Below are positions 1 to 6,293 of a stretch of DNA of 6,377 nt, piece after piece. The stretch is from Planctomycetota bacterium. GTDB lineage: Bacteria > Planctomycetota > Phycisphaerae > FEN-1346 > JAACEH01. How positions within the stretch are numbered: position 1 is the stretch's first letter; each line of letters opens with the position of its first letter. Where the stretch lies: assembly GCA_016935955.1 (NCBI GenBank), contig JAFGPY010000378.1, forward strand, positions 1 to 6,377, written 5' to 3'. A program made the translations under genes and the position numbers. The notes beneath the pieces are model-generated. The model saw only the letters and a program-made list of their open reading frames with translations, searched no databases and was not told where the DNA came from.

Positions 1-1
1 T

Positions 2-63
2 GCCTCTGGACCCGTCTACACGCCGGATCGCTCCGAAGCTATTCGGGTCGCACGGCCAGAGGC
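2..63. repeat. Long interrupted dyad distal to the Y-RNA array
   Basis: Positions 2-14 pair with 44-49 and 57-63: GCCTCTG with CAGAGGC and GACCCG with CGGGTC. That gives 13 pairs broken by a seven-base bulge (50-56). Two competing hairpins overlap it: CACGGCC/GGCCGTG at 51-67 with a three-base loop, and CCGAA/TTCGG at 33-46. No T-run follows on either strand, so it is not a standard Rho-independent terminator. It could be a further structured RNA, the 3' part of Y6, or a processing site. The left window edge prevents a decision. Confidence 0.4.
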
Positions 64-83
64 CGTGGGTTTAGCTCGTGCTA

Positions 84-153
84 AGGCCCCGCCTCGTGGA
101 GCCTCCGGGACTCGAACCCGGAACATGTAGTTCCTCCGGCATTCGCCGGCAAT
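84..153 (-). ncRNA. Y6: incomplete Y-RNA-like unit with T arm and tRNA-Ala-like acceptor
   Basis: Read on the minus strand, the unit starts with the array signature GAATGCCGGAGGAACTACAT (144-125). A perfect T arm follows (121-105; CCGGG, loop TTCGAGT, CCCGG). Next comes a seven-pair acceptor-like stem, AGGCTCC (104-98) with GGGGCCT (90-84), closed by a seven-base loop, and then TA as at tRNA positions 8-9. The acceptor strands match my memory of bacterial tRNA-Ala ends, but in permuted order (3' strand before 5' strand). I find no 3' partner for the Y stem: no GTCT and no TTGTC downstream inside the window. The unit may be decayed, may use the hairpins at 2-84 instead, or may close beyond position 1. 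The 84 boundary is the last base I can assign, not a mapped end. Confidence 0.55.
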
Positions 154-195
154 CAATCACGACGCTACGCTCTCCCAGCCAACTCGCTCAACAGC

Positions 196-310
196 GACAG
201 GCGACAAAAGTTGAAGAGACAGTTCGGCCCGCCATGGTTCTGGGCCTCGCCAGGCGAGACCCACGGGATTCGAGCCCGGAGCCATGTAGTCCCTTCAGCA
301 TTCGCCTGCC
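196..310 (-). ncRNA. Y5: Y-RNA-like element with reduced tRNA-like domain
   Basis: The outer stem pairs 310-302 with 204-196 (core CAGGCGA/TCGCCTG plus G-U and G-C). The internal loop has ATGC on the 5' side and ACTTTTG on the 3' side. The neck pairs TGAAGGGAC (297-289) with GTCTCTTCA (220-212), nine pairs with one G-U. The insert holds a T arm (278-264; CGGG, loop CTCGAAT, CCCG) followed directly by a nine-pair acceptor-like hairpin with a five-base loop (263-241). CATGG/CCATG may close the domain. I see no anticodon arm and no D stem, so the domain looks trimmed to T arm plus capped acceptor. By analogy with YrlA the outer stem and internal loop should bind Rsr, and the insert should engage an effector. 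It lies 16 bases downstream of Y4 and was probably transcribed with it. Confidence 0.75.
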
Positions 311-326
311 TCCCGCCGAGACGAGA

Positions 327-466
327 GCGGCCGCGACAATCGGTGACAAGACGTTTCGCTGAGCTACGGCCTCCGCACTCGCGGCACCGGCGGGGATCGG
401 ACCCGCGACCTCCCGGAATCTCACCGGGCGCTCTCACCATGTAGTCCTGCCGGCATTCGCTGCCGC
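327..466 (-). ncRNA. Y4: Y-RNA-like element with a complete, circularly permuted tRNA-like domain
   Basis: The outer stem is 466-457 with 336-327 (ten positions, one A-G mismatch). The internal loop has ATGCC against ACCGATTG. The neck is GGCAGGAC (451-444) with GTCTTGTC (352-345), eight pairs with two G-U. Inside, in minus-strand order, are: D-loop-like GG (438-437), D stem GAGC (433-430), one linker base, anticodon stem CCCGG/CCGGG (428-424, 416-412) with loop TGAGATT, variable loop AGGTC (411-407), T arm GCGGG-TCCGATC-CCCGC (406-390), acceptor 3' strand (389-383), a short cap, acceptor 5' strand (373-367, imperfect pairing), TA at positions 8-9 (366-365), and the other D-stem strand GCTC (364-361). 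This is a tRNA opened in its D loop and closed at its acceptor. It lacks CCA and U33, so decoding or charging is unlikely; mimicry of a tRNA for an effector or modification enzyme is the inferred role. Confidence 0.82.
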
Positions 467-484
467 CACATCACGTGCTACGCT

Positions 485-554
485 GCCAGGTCGGACAAGT
501 TGGTGCCGAGACGCAACATTGGGTTATGTAGTCCCGACGGCATTCCGGCCCGGC
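485..554 (-). ncRNA. Y3: short Y-RNA-like hairpin
   Basis: The outer stem pairs GCCGGGCCGGA (554-544) with TCCGACCTGGC (495-485): eleven positions with one A-C mismatch and one G-U. The internal loop is ATGCC against ACCAACTTG. The neck is GTCGGGAC (538-531) with GTCTCGGC (512-505), and an apical ACAT/ATGT helix caps it. There is no tRNA-like insert. It is strongly similar to Y1 in sequence and fold, with compensating changes in the stems, so the two appear to be duplicates under structural selection. The expected role is a Ro-binding RNA with no tRNA-mimic effector module, comparable to the short second Y RNA (YrlB) that accompanies YrlA in Salmonella; that comparison is by architecture only. 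Confidence 0.8.
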
Positions 555-590
555 GGCCATCTTCCGTCACTTGTACAGCCATCATAACGA

Positions 591-708
591 GGCGGTGACA
601 AGAGTGGCAAGACACACCTCGTCTCCACCCGGGACGAAGTGGCGGGATTCGAACCCGCGGCCCGGTCTCCCGGGCCTTGCCGATGTAGTCCTGCCGGCAT
701 TCACCGCC
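591..708 (-). ncRNA. Y2: Y-RNA-like element with three-armed tRNA-like domain
   Basis: The outer stem GGCGGTGA (708-701) pairs perfectly with TCACCGCC (598-591). The internal loop is ATGCC against ACTCTTG. The neck GGCAGGAC (695-688) pairs with GTCTTGCC (613-606), with one G-U. The insert contains a seven-pair hairpin with GAGA loop (676-659), a perfect T arm (658-642; GCGGG, loop TTCGAAT, CCCGC) and a nine-pair acceptor-like hairpin CACTTCGTC/GACGAGGTG (641-633 with 623-615) capped by nine bases. The first hairpin occupies the place of the anticodon arm or a long variable arm. No separate D stem is visible; the neck seems to take its place. An alternative pairing GGCAAG/CTTGCC competes with the neck. 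The T-loop reads as TTCGAAT only on this strand, which supports the orientation. Confidence 0.8.
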
Positions 709-748
709 GCGCCGATTGACGTTTCACGCTCCTGCAACCCCGAGCCCG

Positions 749-816
749 GCCGGGGCGGACAAGTGATGTCGAGACGTTACATTGACAGTGTAGTCCCGAC
801 AGCATTCCGCCCCGGC
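749..816 (-). ncRNA. Y1: short Y-RNA-like hairpin next to rsr
   Basis: This is the cleanest unit. Outer stem GCCGGGGCGGA (816-806) pairs perfectly with TCCGCCCCGGC (759-749). The internal loop is ATGC against TCACTTG. The neck TGTCGGGAC (801-793) pairs with GTCTCGACA (775-767), nine pairs with one G-U, and TACA/TGTA closes the apex. The fold matches the Y-RNA plan: ends joined in a stem, a conserved asymmetric loop that serves as the Ro site, and a distal loop. It begins 15 bases after the rsr stop codon, so it most likely rides on the rsr transcript and is released by processing. No tRNA-like part is present. Confidence 0.85.
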
Positions 817-831
817 GCAGACCCTTCTCTG

Positions 832-2385
832 TTACAGCTCGACCTTCTCGATGACCTCCACCCAGTGGCCGTCGGTCAGCCGACCAGCGGCGAACTCGCT
901 CGTGATCTCGAACACCCGGTCGGTGAAGCCGCCGACGTTCAGGATGTCCGGCCGCTCGGCGGCCTGCGTCGAGCCGTACGGCTGGAGGTCGATGCAGACC
1001 ATTCGGGCCGAGGAGTTGCGGGCCTTGAATCGCGCCCACTCCTGCATCGTCGCCGTTCCCCGGCCGCACCCCGTGTCGACCCACGACTCGTTGTCCGAAA
1101 CGTAGACGACCAGGTCGCCCGCGGCCTTCCGCTGGTTCAGCAGCGCCAGCGGAGCGCTACAGTTCGTGCCACCGCCGCCGATCTTCGACAGCTTCTCGGC
1201 GTTGGTCATCACGCTGTCGCGCGGATTGAGCCGCAGCGAGACCACGTTCTGCTCGAATGGGATCACCTCGGCCCGCGGATTCTTCCGCAGGATGGCCGCA
1301 GCCACCAGGGCCGCCACGTCGATGCACCGCACCGCCGTGGTCGAACCCTGCCGGTAACCCGTGACCAGCGAGCTCATCGAGCCCGACACGTCCGGGAAGA
1401 CGTACACCCGGCCGTCAATCTGCGGCACATTGGCGATGGCCGTCTCCATAGCGTCCTGGAGAGCGTCCTGCACACAGCCCGGCACGCCCTCGCCGGCCAT
1501 CGTCCACGCCATCATCAACTGGTACGGCAGCACCCGCGACCGGGCCACCGCCTCCGGATCAGCCAACCGGGCGGCGATCAGGTCCGCCATCCCCGGCTGC
1601 TCGAACACGCCGTGCCGGGCGAAGGTGTTCAGGTTCATCCGCGTCATCTGCCACGGCGCCTGCCGGGCGATGGCCGTCCAGGCGGCCGTGTCCAGGTCGA
1701 GCGAGGTCAGCATCTCGAACGGCACGTCCGGCACCTCGGCCGACGGCACTGCCTTCCACGCCTCGTACTGCCGCACGAGTTCCGGCAGCGCCTCGGCGTC
1801 GTACGCCCGGCCGATCAGGTAACCGTACAGAGCTTCTCGCGACGCAGTCTGCGGCTTCGGGTGAACCATCTTCACCACGTCGGCCAGCGACGGATCGTTA
1901 CCGACCGACGCCCGGAAGACCTGCTCGTCGGTGCGGGCCTCGAGCCACGCGAGCACCAGTCGCTTCGGCATCGAGCCGAGGCTCTTGCGGCCGACGACGC
2001 CGCTCCGGATGATCTGCACGAAGTTCCGCAGCATCTTGCCGTTGTCGATCACCCGGTCGAAGACCCGCGCCAGCAGCTGCGGCGATCGGACCGACAGCAC
2101 CGCGCACAGCAGCGCCGGCGTGTCCTTCATCGCCCCGTGCTGGCGGCAGTAGAGCGCCGTCCGGGCGACGAACTCCGGCTCCACCTGGCCGCACAACTCG
2201 AGGATCGTGGCCAGTTGCGTATCGGCCGAGGCATAGAACGTCGCGTTCAGGCAGCCCGTGGCCGCGTACTGGGCCAGGGCGTGCCGCGGCGTGAAGGCGT
2301 AGGCGGATGCGAGCTCCTCGTTCAGGGTGTTCGCAGCCGGGATCAGCCGACCTACCAGCGACTTGAACAGGTTCTTGTTCGCCAT
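832..2385 (-). CDS. rsr: Ro60 family RNA-binding protein Rsr (TROVE + vWA)
   Basis: The product (517 aa) is the bacterial orthologue of the Ro60 autoantigen: a HEAT-like TROVE ring that binds Y RNAs and the ends of misfolded RNAs, followed by a vWA domain. The TROVE part spans about residues 15-320 (YAFTPRHALAQYAATGCLN near 29-47; KMLRNFVQIIRSG near 117-129). The vWA part starts near 325 and has an intact MIDAS: DVSGS at 332-336, T407 in GGGGTN, and D431 in VSDNES. Length is in the usual Ro60 range. The ATG at 2385 is preferred because AAGGAGGAA lies six bases upstream (2400-2392); a longer frame opening at 2487 would start upstream of the sigma-54 promoter and is rejected. It is divergent from rtcR and followed by six Y-RNA-like units, the arrangement known for RNA-repair operons. 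Probable role: tethering Y RNA to a nuclease or other effector under RNA-damage stress. Family assignment is firm; partners are inferred. Confidence 0.95.
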   Translation of the reverse strand: MANKNLFKSLVGRLIPAANTLNEELASAYAFTPRHALAQYAATGCLNATFYASADTQLATILELCGQVEPEFVARTALYCRQHGAMKDTPALLCAVLSVRSPQLLARVFDRVIDNGKMLRNFVQIIRSGVVGRKSLGSMPKRLVLAWLEARTDEQVFRASVGNDPSLADVVKMVHPKPQTASREALYGYLIGRAYDAEALPELVRQYEAWKAVPSAEVPDVPFEMLTSLDLDTAAWTAIARQAPWQMTRMNLNTFARHGVFEQPGMADLIAARLADPEAVARSRVLPYQLMMAWTMAGEGVPGCVQDALQDAMETAIANVPQIDGRVYVFPDVSGSMSSLVTGYRQGSTTAVRCIDVAALVAAAILRKNPRAEVIPFEQNVVSLRLNPRDSVMTNAEKLSKIGGGGTNCSAPLALLNQRKAAGDLVVYVSDNESWVDTGCGRGTATMQEWARFKARNSSARMVCIDLQPYGSTQAAERPDILNVGGFTDRVFEITSEFAAGRLTDGHWVEVIEKVEL

Positions 2386-2399
2386 CTCTCGTTCCTCCT

Positions 2400-2429
2400 T
2401 CGGACAAGGTGCCTTGAGCTTCATTCCGA
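2400..2429 (-). promoter_or_regulatory. Y-like Ro-site hairpin in the rsr mRNA leader
   Basis: Within the predicted leader, TCGGA (2429-2425) pairs with TCCGA (2404-2400). The bases just inside are ATG on the 5' side and TTG on the 3' side, giving GGA-ATG ... CTTG-TCC, the same junction as in Y1 and Y3. AAG/CTT could extend it. The 3' strand touches the first base of the Shine-Dalgarno sequence at 2400-2392. Inference: Rsr may bind here and repress its own translation or protect the mRNA 5' end. The stem is only five pairs, so chance similarity is possible. Confidence 0.4.
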
Positions 2430-2443
2430 TGGGCTTCTGTATT

Positions 2444-2459
2444 TGCAACGGACGTGCCA
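2444..2459 (-). promoter_or_regulatory. Sigma-54 promoter of rsr
   Basis: Minus strand TGGCAC (2459-2454), five bases, then TTGCAA (2448-2443): an exact match to the TGGCAC-N5-TTGC sigma-54 consensus, with the -24 GG and -12 GC in correct phase. Transcription would start near 2433, leaving a leader of about 48 bases before the rsr ATG. A sigma-54 activator (RtcR) is encoded divergently next to it, which is the known regulatory pairing for RNA-repair operons. Confidence 0.92.
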
Positions 2460-2495
2460 GAGCGGGAGAATTCTTTTTGTAAACCATAATTCGCG

Positions 2496-2546
2496 CCAGT
2501 AGCTTCAGTTGCGACTACCCGGGCATCGTCGCACGATTCGCACTGG
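2496..2546. promoter_or_regulatory. Concentric dyad, candidate RtcR enhancer site
   Basis: Three inverted pairs share nearly one centre at about 2521: CCAGT (2496-2500) with ACTGG (2542-2546), TGCGAC (2510-2515) with GTCGCA (2528-2533), and CCCGGG (2518-2523). The centre lies about 88 bases upstream of the predicted rsr start, the usual distance for a bacterial enhancer-binding protein. The dyad also overlaps the region where an rtcR promoter would lie, so RtcR could control its own gene from it. The site assignment is inference; no RtcR consensus was available for comparison. Confidence 0.5.
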
Positions 2547-2573
2547 ACAGTATCCTGGCCGATAGGCTAGACT
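2544..2573 (+). promoter_or_regulatory. Possible sigma-70-type promoter of rtcR
   Basis: TGGACA (2544-2549) and TAGACT (2568-2573) are separated by 18 bases and each match the sigma-70 boxes partly. They would start transcription about 25-30 bases before the rtcR ATG. An AT-rich patch at 2581-2590 could be used instead. The weak match fits a low-level regulator gene, but the call is tentative. Confidence 0.3.
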
Positions 2574-2606
2574 GCCGGCGTATTTTATAGATCAGAGGAT
2601 AATCGC

Positions 2607-4208
<1,602 letters not shown>

Positions 4209-4265
4209 CACCCACAAACCAGTCGGTTGGCCTCTTTTCTGTGCGACATACCGACGAAGTGCCTG

Positions 4266-4919
4266 ATGAACAGGACGAACGAGGGCCGCGAGAAGATCGA
4301 TGGCCGGCCAGCCGTGAAACGGGCCAACCTGGTCGATTTCTGGCTGCGGGACAGCGATCTCTGGTTGCTTCTTACGGGTACGGTCGCCGCCCCGGCAGCG
4401 ACCGCCGGAGAGAATCGAATTTCGCCCGCTTGGATCGCCTGGGCCAAGCGGACGGTGATGGATGTCAGTTTCGTGCCGGCCCGTTCCGAGCGCAACTCCG
4501 ATGTGGGGCTCAGCCGCGCCGATGCGTTGACGCTCTAGCTGTGCCGGTTGATGAGAGTCCGCGATTTGATGGACCCCGACAGCGATCCGGTGCGTCACAG
4601 CGCCGTCGAACTGGAGAACCTGCTGCTCGGCGCGGCCCACGCCGCTCACCTGGGGATCGACCTGTGCCGGCTGGACACCCCCGACCGGGGCGGCAGCGAA
4701 AGCGTTCTGGGCCATGCCCTGCACGTGGGCGTGATTCAGGCGTACCCGGCCGGCACTGAAAAGACTGCCAAGCCCGGCGACAGGCCGACAGTCACCTACG
4801 GACTGACGATGTTGGGGAAAAACACCGTCGACGAGGCCAACGCCCCACCGCCGTTTCGGTGGTCACCGGAAGACGCGATGGAGTCGGATTGGTCGGATGA
4901 CGACCATGACCGACCTTAG
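4266..4919 (+). pseudogene. Unrecognised ORF interrupted by an in-frame amber stop
   Basis: Frame 4266-4919 reads as continuous, GC-rich coding sequence before and after one TAG at 4536-4538. The left part includes NLVDFWLRDSDLWLLLTGTV and the right part RDLMDPDSDPVRHSAVELEN. A single C-to-T change from CAG (Gln) would explain it. The alternative is two small genes: 4266-4538, and a second starting at TTG 4548 or ATG 4551. Neither start has a clear Shine-Dalgarno sequence, so a broken gene is preferred. The in-frame TTG at 4227 would add 13 residues but also lacks a ribosome site. It follows rtcR by 57 bases on the same strand and could once have been cotranscribed. I do not recognise the family; no membrane segment or catalytic motif stands out. 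Amber readthrough cannot be excluded. Confidence 0.5.
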
Positions 4920-5138
4920 CCGCGACGTCGAAAGACTGCCCGCCCTGGGCATTGCCAAAGCCGCCACCGATGGGGATGCGGAAGCCGCCGCATCAGACGC
5001 CGCGCAGAGAAGTCTTCCGACTCCGTTGCCCAAGCGGCCGCACCAGCCGTCCCTGAGGAACTGGCCGGTCTGGCCTCGAACTGGGATTCGCTGCCCGAAC
5101 ACATCCACAACGCCATCGTCGCCCTGGCCCGCGCGTGA
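4897..5138 (+). pseudogene. Frameshifted short ORF, possible recombinase C-terminal remnant
   Basis: An ATG at 4897 overlaps the end of the previous frame and opens a plausible reading (LSRDVERLPALGIAKAATDG) that turns into proline-rich, out-of-frame sequence after about 5010. From 5019 another frame becomes protein-like and ends at TGA 5136-5138: PEELAGLASNWDSL, then PEHIHNAIVALARA. One indel between about 5000 and 5019 would join the two into a protein of about 80 residues. The ending resembles the last residues of planctomycete tyrosine recombinases as I remember them. This is a memory-based likeness with no catalytic residues present, so the identity is weak; the frameshift reading is somewhat better supported. 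Confidence 0.4.
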
Positions 5139-5445
5139 GCCGAGTAGGTCCGAGGCTTTCTCGCGTCTCTGCCCATGGCAGACCAAATTGGCTACTCCTT
5201 GTCCATCCACGCGCTCCTGAACGTGGCGATCCTGCTCCCTCAGAGAAGCACGTGGTCTCGGATTGGATGGCTCGCGACACGGAGTGGCCAGGAGAGTTAA
5301 GGACTGTTGGTGTCTACCGCATCGTGCGCGGCAAGTGGTCTGGAGCTACGGCGTGTCACTATGTCCCGCCCGACAGGTCCGCGCTGCCATGGACCGCCTT
5401 ATGATGACGCTTGGTCATCCATCGCATCGCGGTCTGCGTTGGCGA
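5139..5445. other. Gene-free stretch of about 300 bases
   Basis: Frames on both strands here are short and show no consistent codon pattern. A GTG-started frame (5135-5404) has no ribosome site and no recognisable sequence. No tRNA, clear terminator, direct repeat or Y-type signature was found. It probably holds decayed sequence between the remnants on the left and the unrecognised gene on the right. Confidence 0.5.
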
Positions 5446-6276
5446 CTAATCTTCCTCCGCGATGCCCTGAACGTTGCCTGCGCCATATTCGCTAGCAAAC
5501 TTAGTGTACCACTGGGAACTGCTGACAGGCGCGTGTACTTCGTCTGACACGTACCGCCATCTCTGGAGATCCCTGCGGACATCATTGACCATCGCTTGGA
5601 TTTCAGGAGACCACTGTGTTTCGCAGTCATCTGATCTGAGCAAGGCCTGAACGAGTTCACATCGCGACTGGGTCATGGGGAAGAGCAAAGATGCCCGTTC
5701 CCGGTTGAGTCGAAATACCTTGTCTACCCTCATGCGTGGCTGCTGGTTCTCGTCAAACTCAAGCGTCCTATCGTGCGGGCCAGACTTCTCGTCGCAGATG
5801 AGTCCGACCACCTGAGGCGTCACGATCTTGAAGTCCCGTCCTATCGCCTCCAGGAGCAGCGGGCTCAGCCAACTCCACTCGTGCCATTCCGGTGGCGTTT
5901 CACGCTCACGCCCCGGAGCTGCCACGAATTGGTACAAGATGTAAAAAGGTTTCTCTGGCAGCGTCCTGCACAACAGCGTCGCATTCATGTTGGCCTGTGC
6001 CCAATTCCGAATCCGAGTTCTGAGACGCTGACCCGTCGCCTCGTCAAGCGGAGAGTATCTTGGGCTGGCCCAGTAGTACTCAAGTTCCACGGCAAATCGC
6101 AAGCTGGTCTGGAATGCCTGCAATAGCTCCCCCCAAAGCCATTCTTCGTATTCGGGAGGTCGTCGCCCCCTCCCCATAATCCTGCAGAGTGGAATGAACG
6201 CAGCGGAGCTATCGGAATGTGCGTCCGCGCCATCGGTCCTGAGAATGCGAGAGAAGATCAGGGAGCTTAACTTCAC
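5446..6276 (-). CDS. Hypothetical protein, function unknown
   Basis: This is an open frame of 276 codons from GTG 6276 to TAG 5448-5446. The product is soluble-looking, rich in charged and aromatic residues, with a Trp/Glu-rich helix-like segment early (EYEEWLWGELLQAF near 42-55), a Trp-rich patch (PPEWHEWSWLSPLLLEAI near 127-144) and an acidic C-terminus. No signal peptide, membrane segment or catalytic motif is visible and I cannot assign a family. Start choice is uncertain: neither GTG 6276 nor the in-frame ATG at 6177 (243 aa) has a strong Shine-Dalgarno sequence, only a weak AGGA before the latter. An upstream in-frame stop is at 6300-6298, inside or beside the suspected insertion-sequence end, so the original N-terminus may have been removed. 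Composition appears less GC-rich than the rsr/rtcR core, which suggests separate origin. Confidence 0.6.
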   Translation of the reverse strand: MKLSSLIFSRILRTDGADAHSDSSAAFIPLCRIMGRGRRPPEYEEWLWGELLQAFQTSLRFAVELEYYWASPRYSPLDEATGQRLRTRIRNWAQANMNATLLCRTLPEKPFYILYQFVAAPGRERETPPEWHEWSWLSPLLLEAIGRDFKIVTPQVVGLICDEKSGPHDRTLEFDENQQPRMRVDKVFRLNRERASLLFPMTQSRCELVQALLRSDDCETQWSPEIQAMVNDVRRDLQRWRYVSDEVHAPVSSSQWYTKFASEYGAGNVQGIAEED

Positions 6277-6293
6277 AAGGTCGGAGCCATTTA

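Larger units (their letters stand above)
125..807 (-). repeat. Six-copy signature GAATGCYGN(C/R)GGGACTACAT marking the Y-RNA array
   Basis: On the minus strand a 20-base signature recurs at 144-125, 303-284, 458-439, 545-526, 702-683 and 807-788. GAATGC and ACTACA are nearly invariant; the middle varies in step with a distant partner strand. Offsets between copies are 159, 155, 87, 157 and 105 bases, which is irregular because the inserts differ in length. The repeat is thus the 5' strand of a structured RNA and not a DNA repeat with constant spacers. Confidence 0.85.

Noticed and set aside
78..444. Small ORFs on both strands in the array
   Set aside because: They run across tRNA-like stems; peptides such as RDSNPR come from translating the complement of T arms. 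No ribosome sites.
97..708. Ordinary tRNA genes
   Set aside because: T arms are good, but the acceptor strands are in permuted order and closed by loops, there is no CCA, and the D loop or arm is replaced by the Y stem. The anticodon loop in Y4 lacks U33.
125..807. CRISPR array
   Set aside because: Repeats are diverged, spacing is irregular, and the intervening sequences fold with the repeats into shared structures.
2386..2487. Upstream ATG of rsr at 2487 adding 34 residues
   Set aside because: It lies upstream of the exact sigma-54 promoter and has no ribosome site; ATG 2385 has AAGGAGGAA at correct spacing.
571..2502. Long plus-strand ORF of 643 codons
   Set aside because: It is the antisense of rsr and the Y array. 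The product is Arg/His/Pro-rich low-complexity sequence, while the minus strand encodes a clear Ro60 protein.
4210..4240. Terminator after rtcR
   Set aside because: Only AACC/GGTT pairs near a short CTCTTTT; the stem is too weak for a supported call.
5135..5404. GTG-started ORF of 89 codons
   Set aside because: No ribosome site, no recognisable sequence, and composition no better than other frames there.
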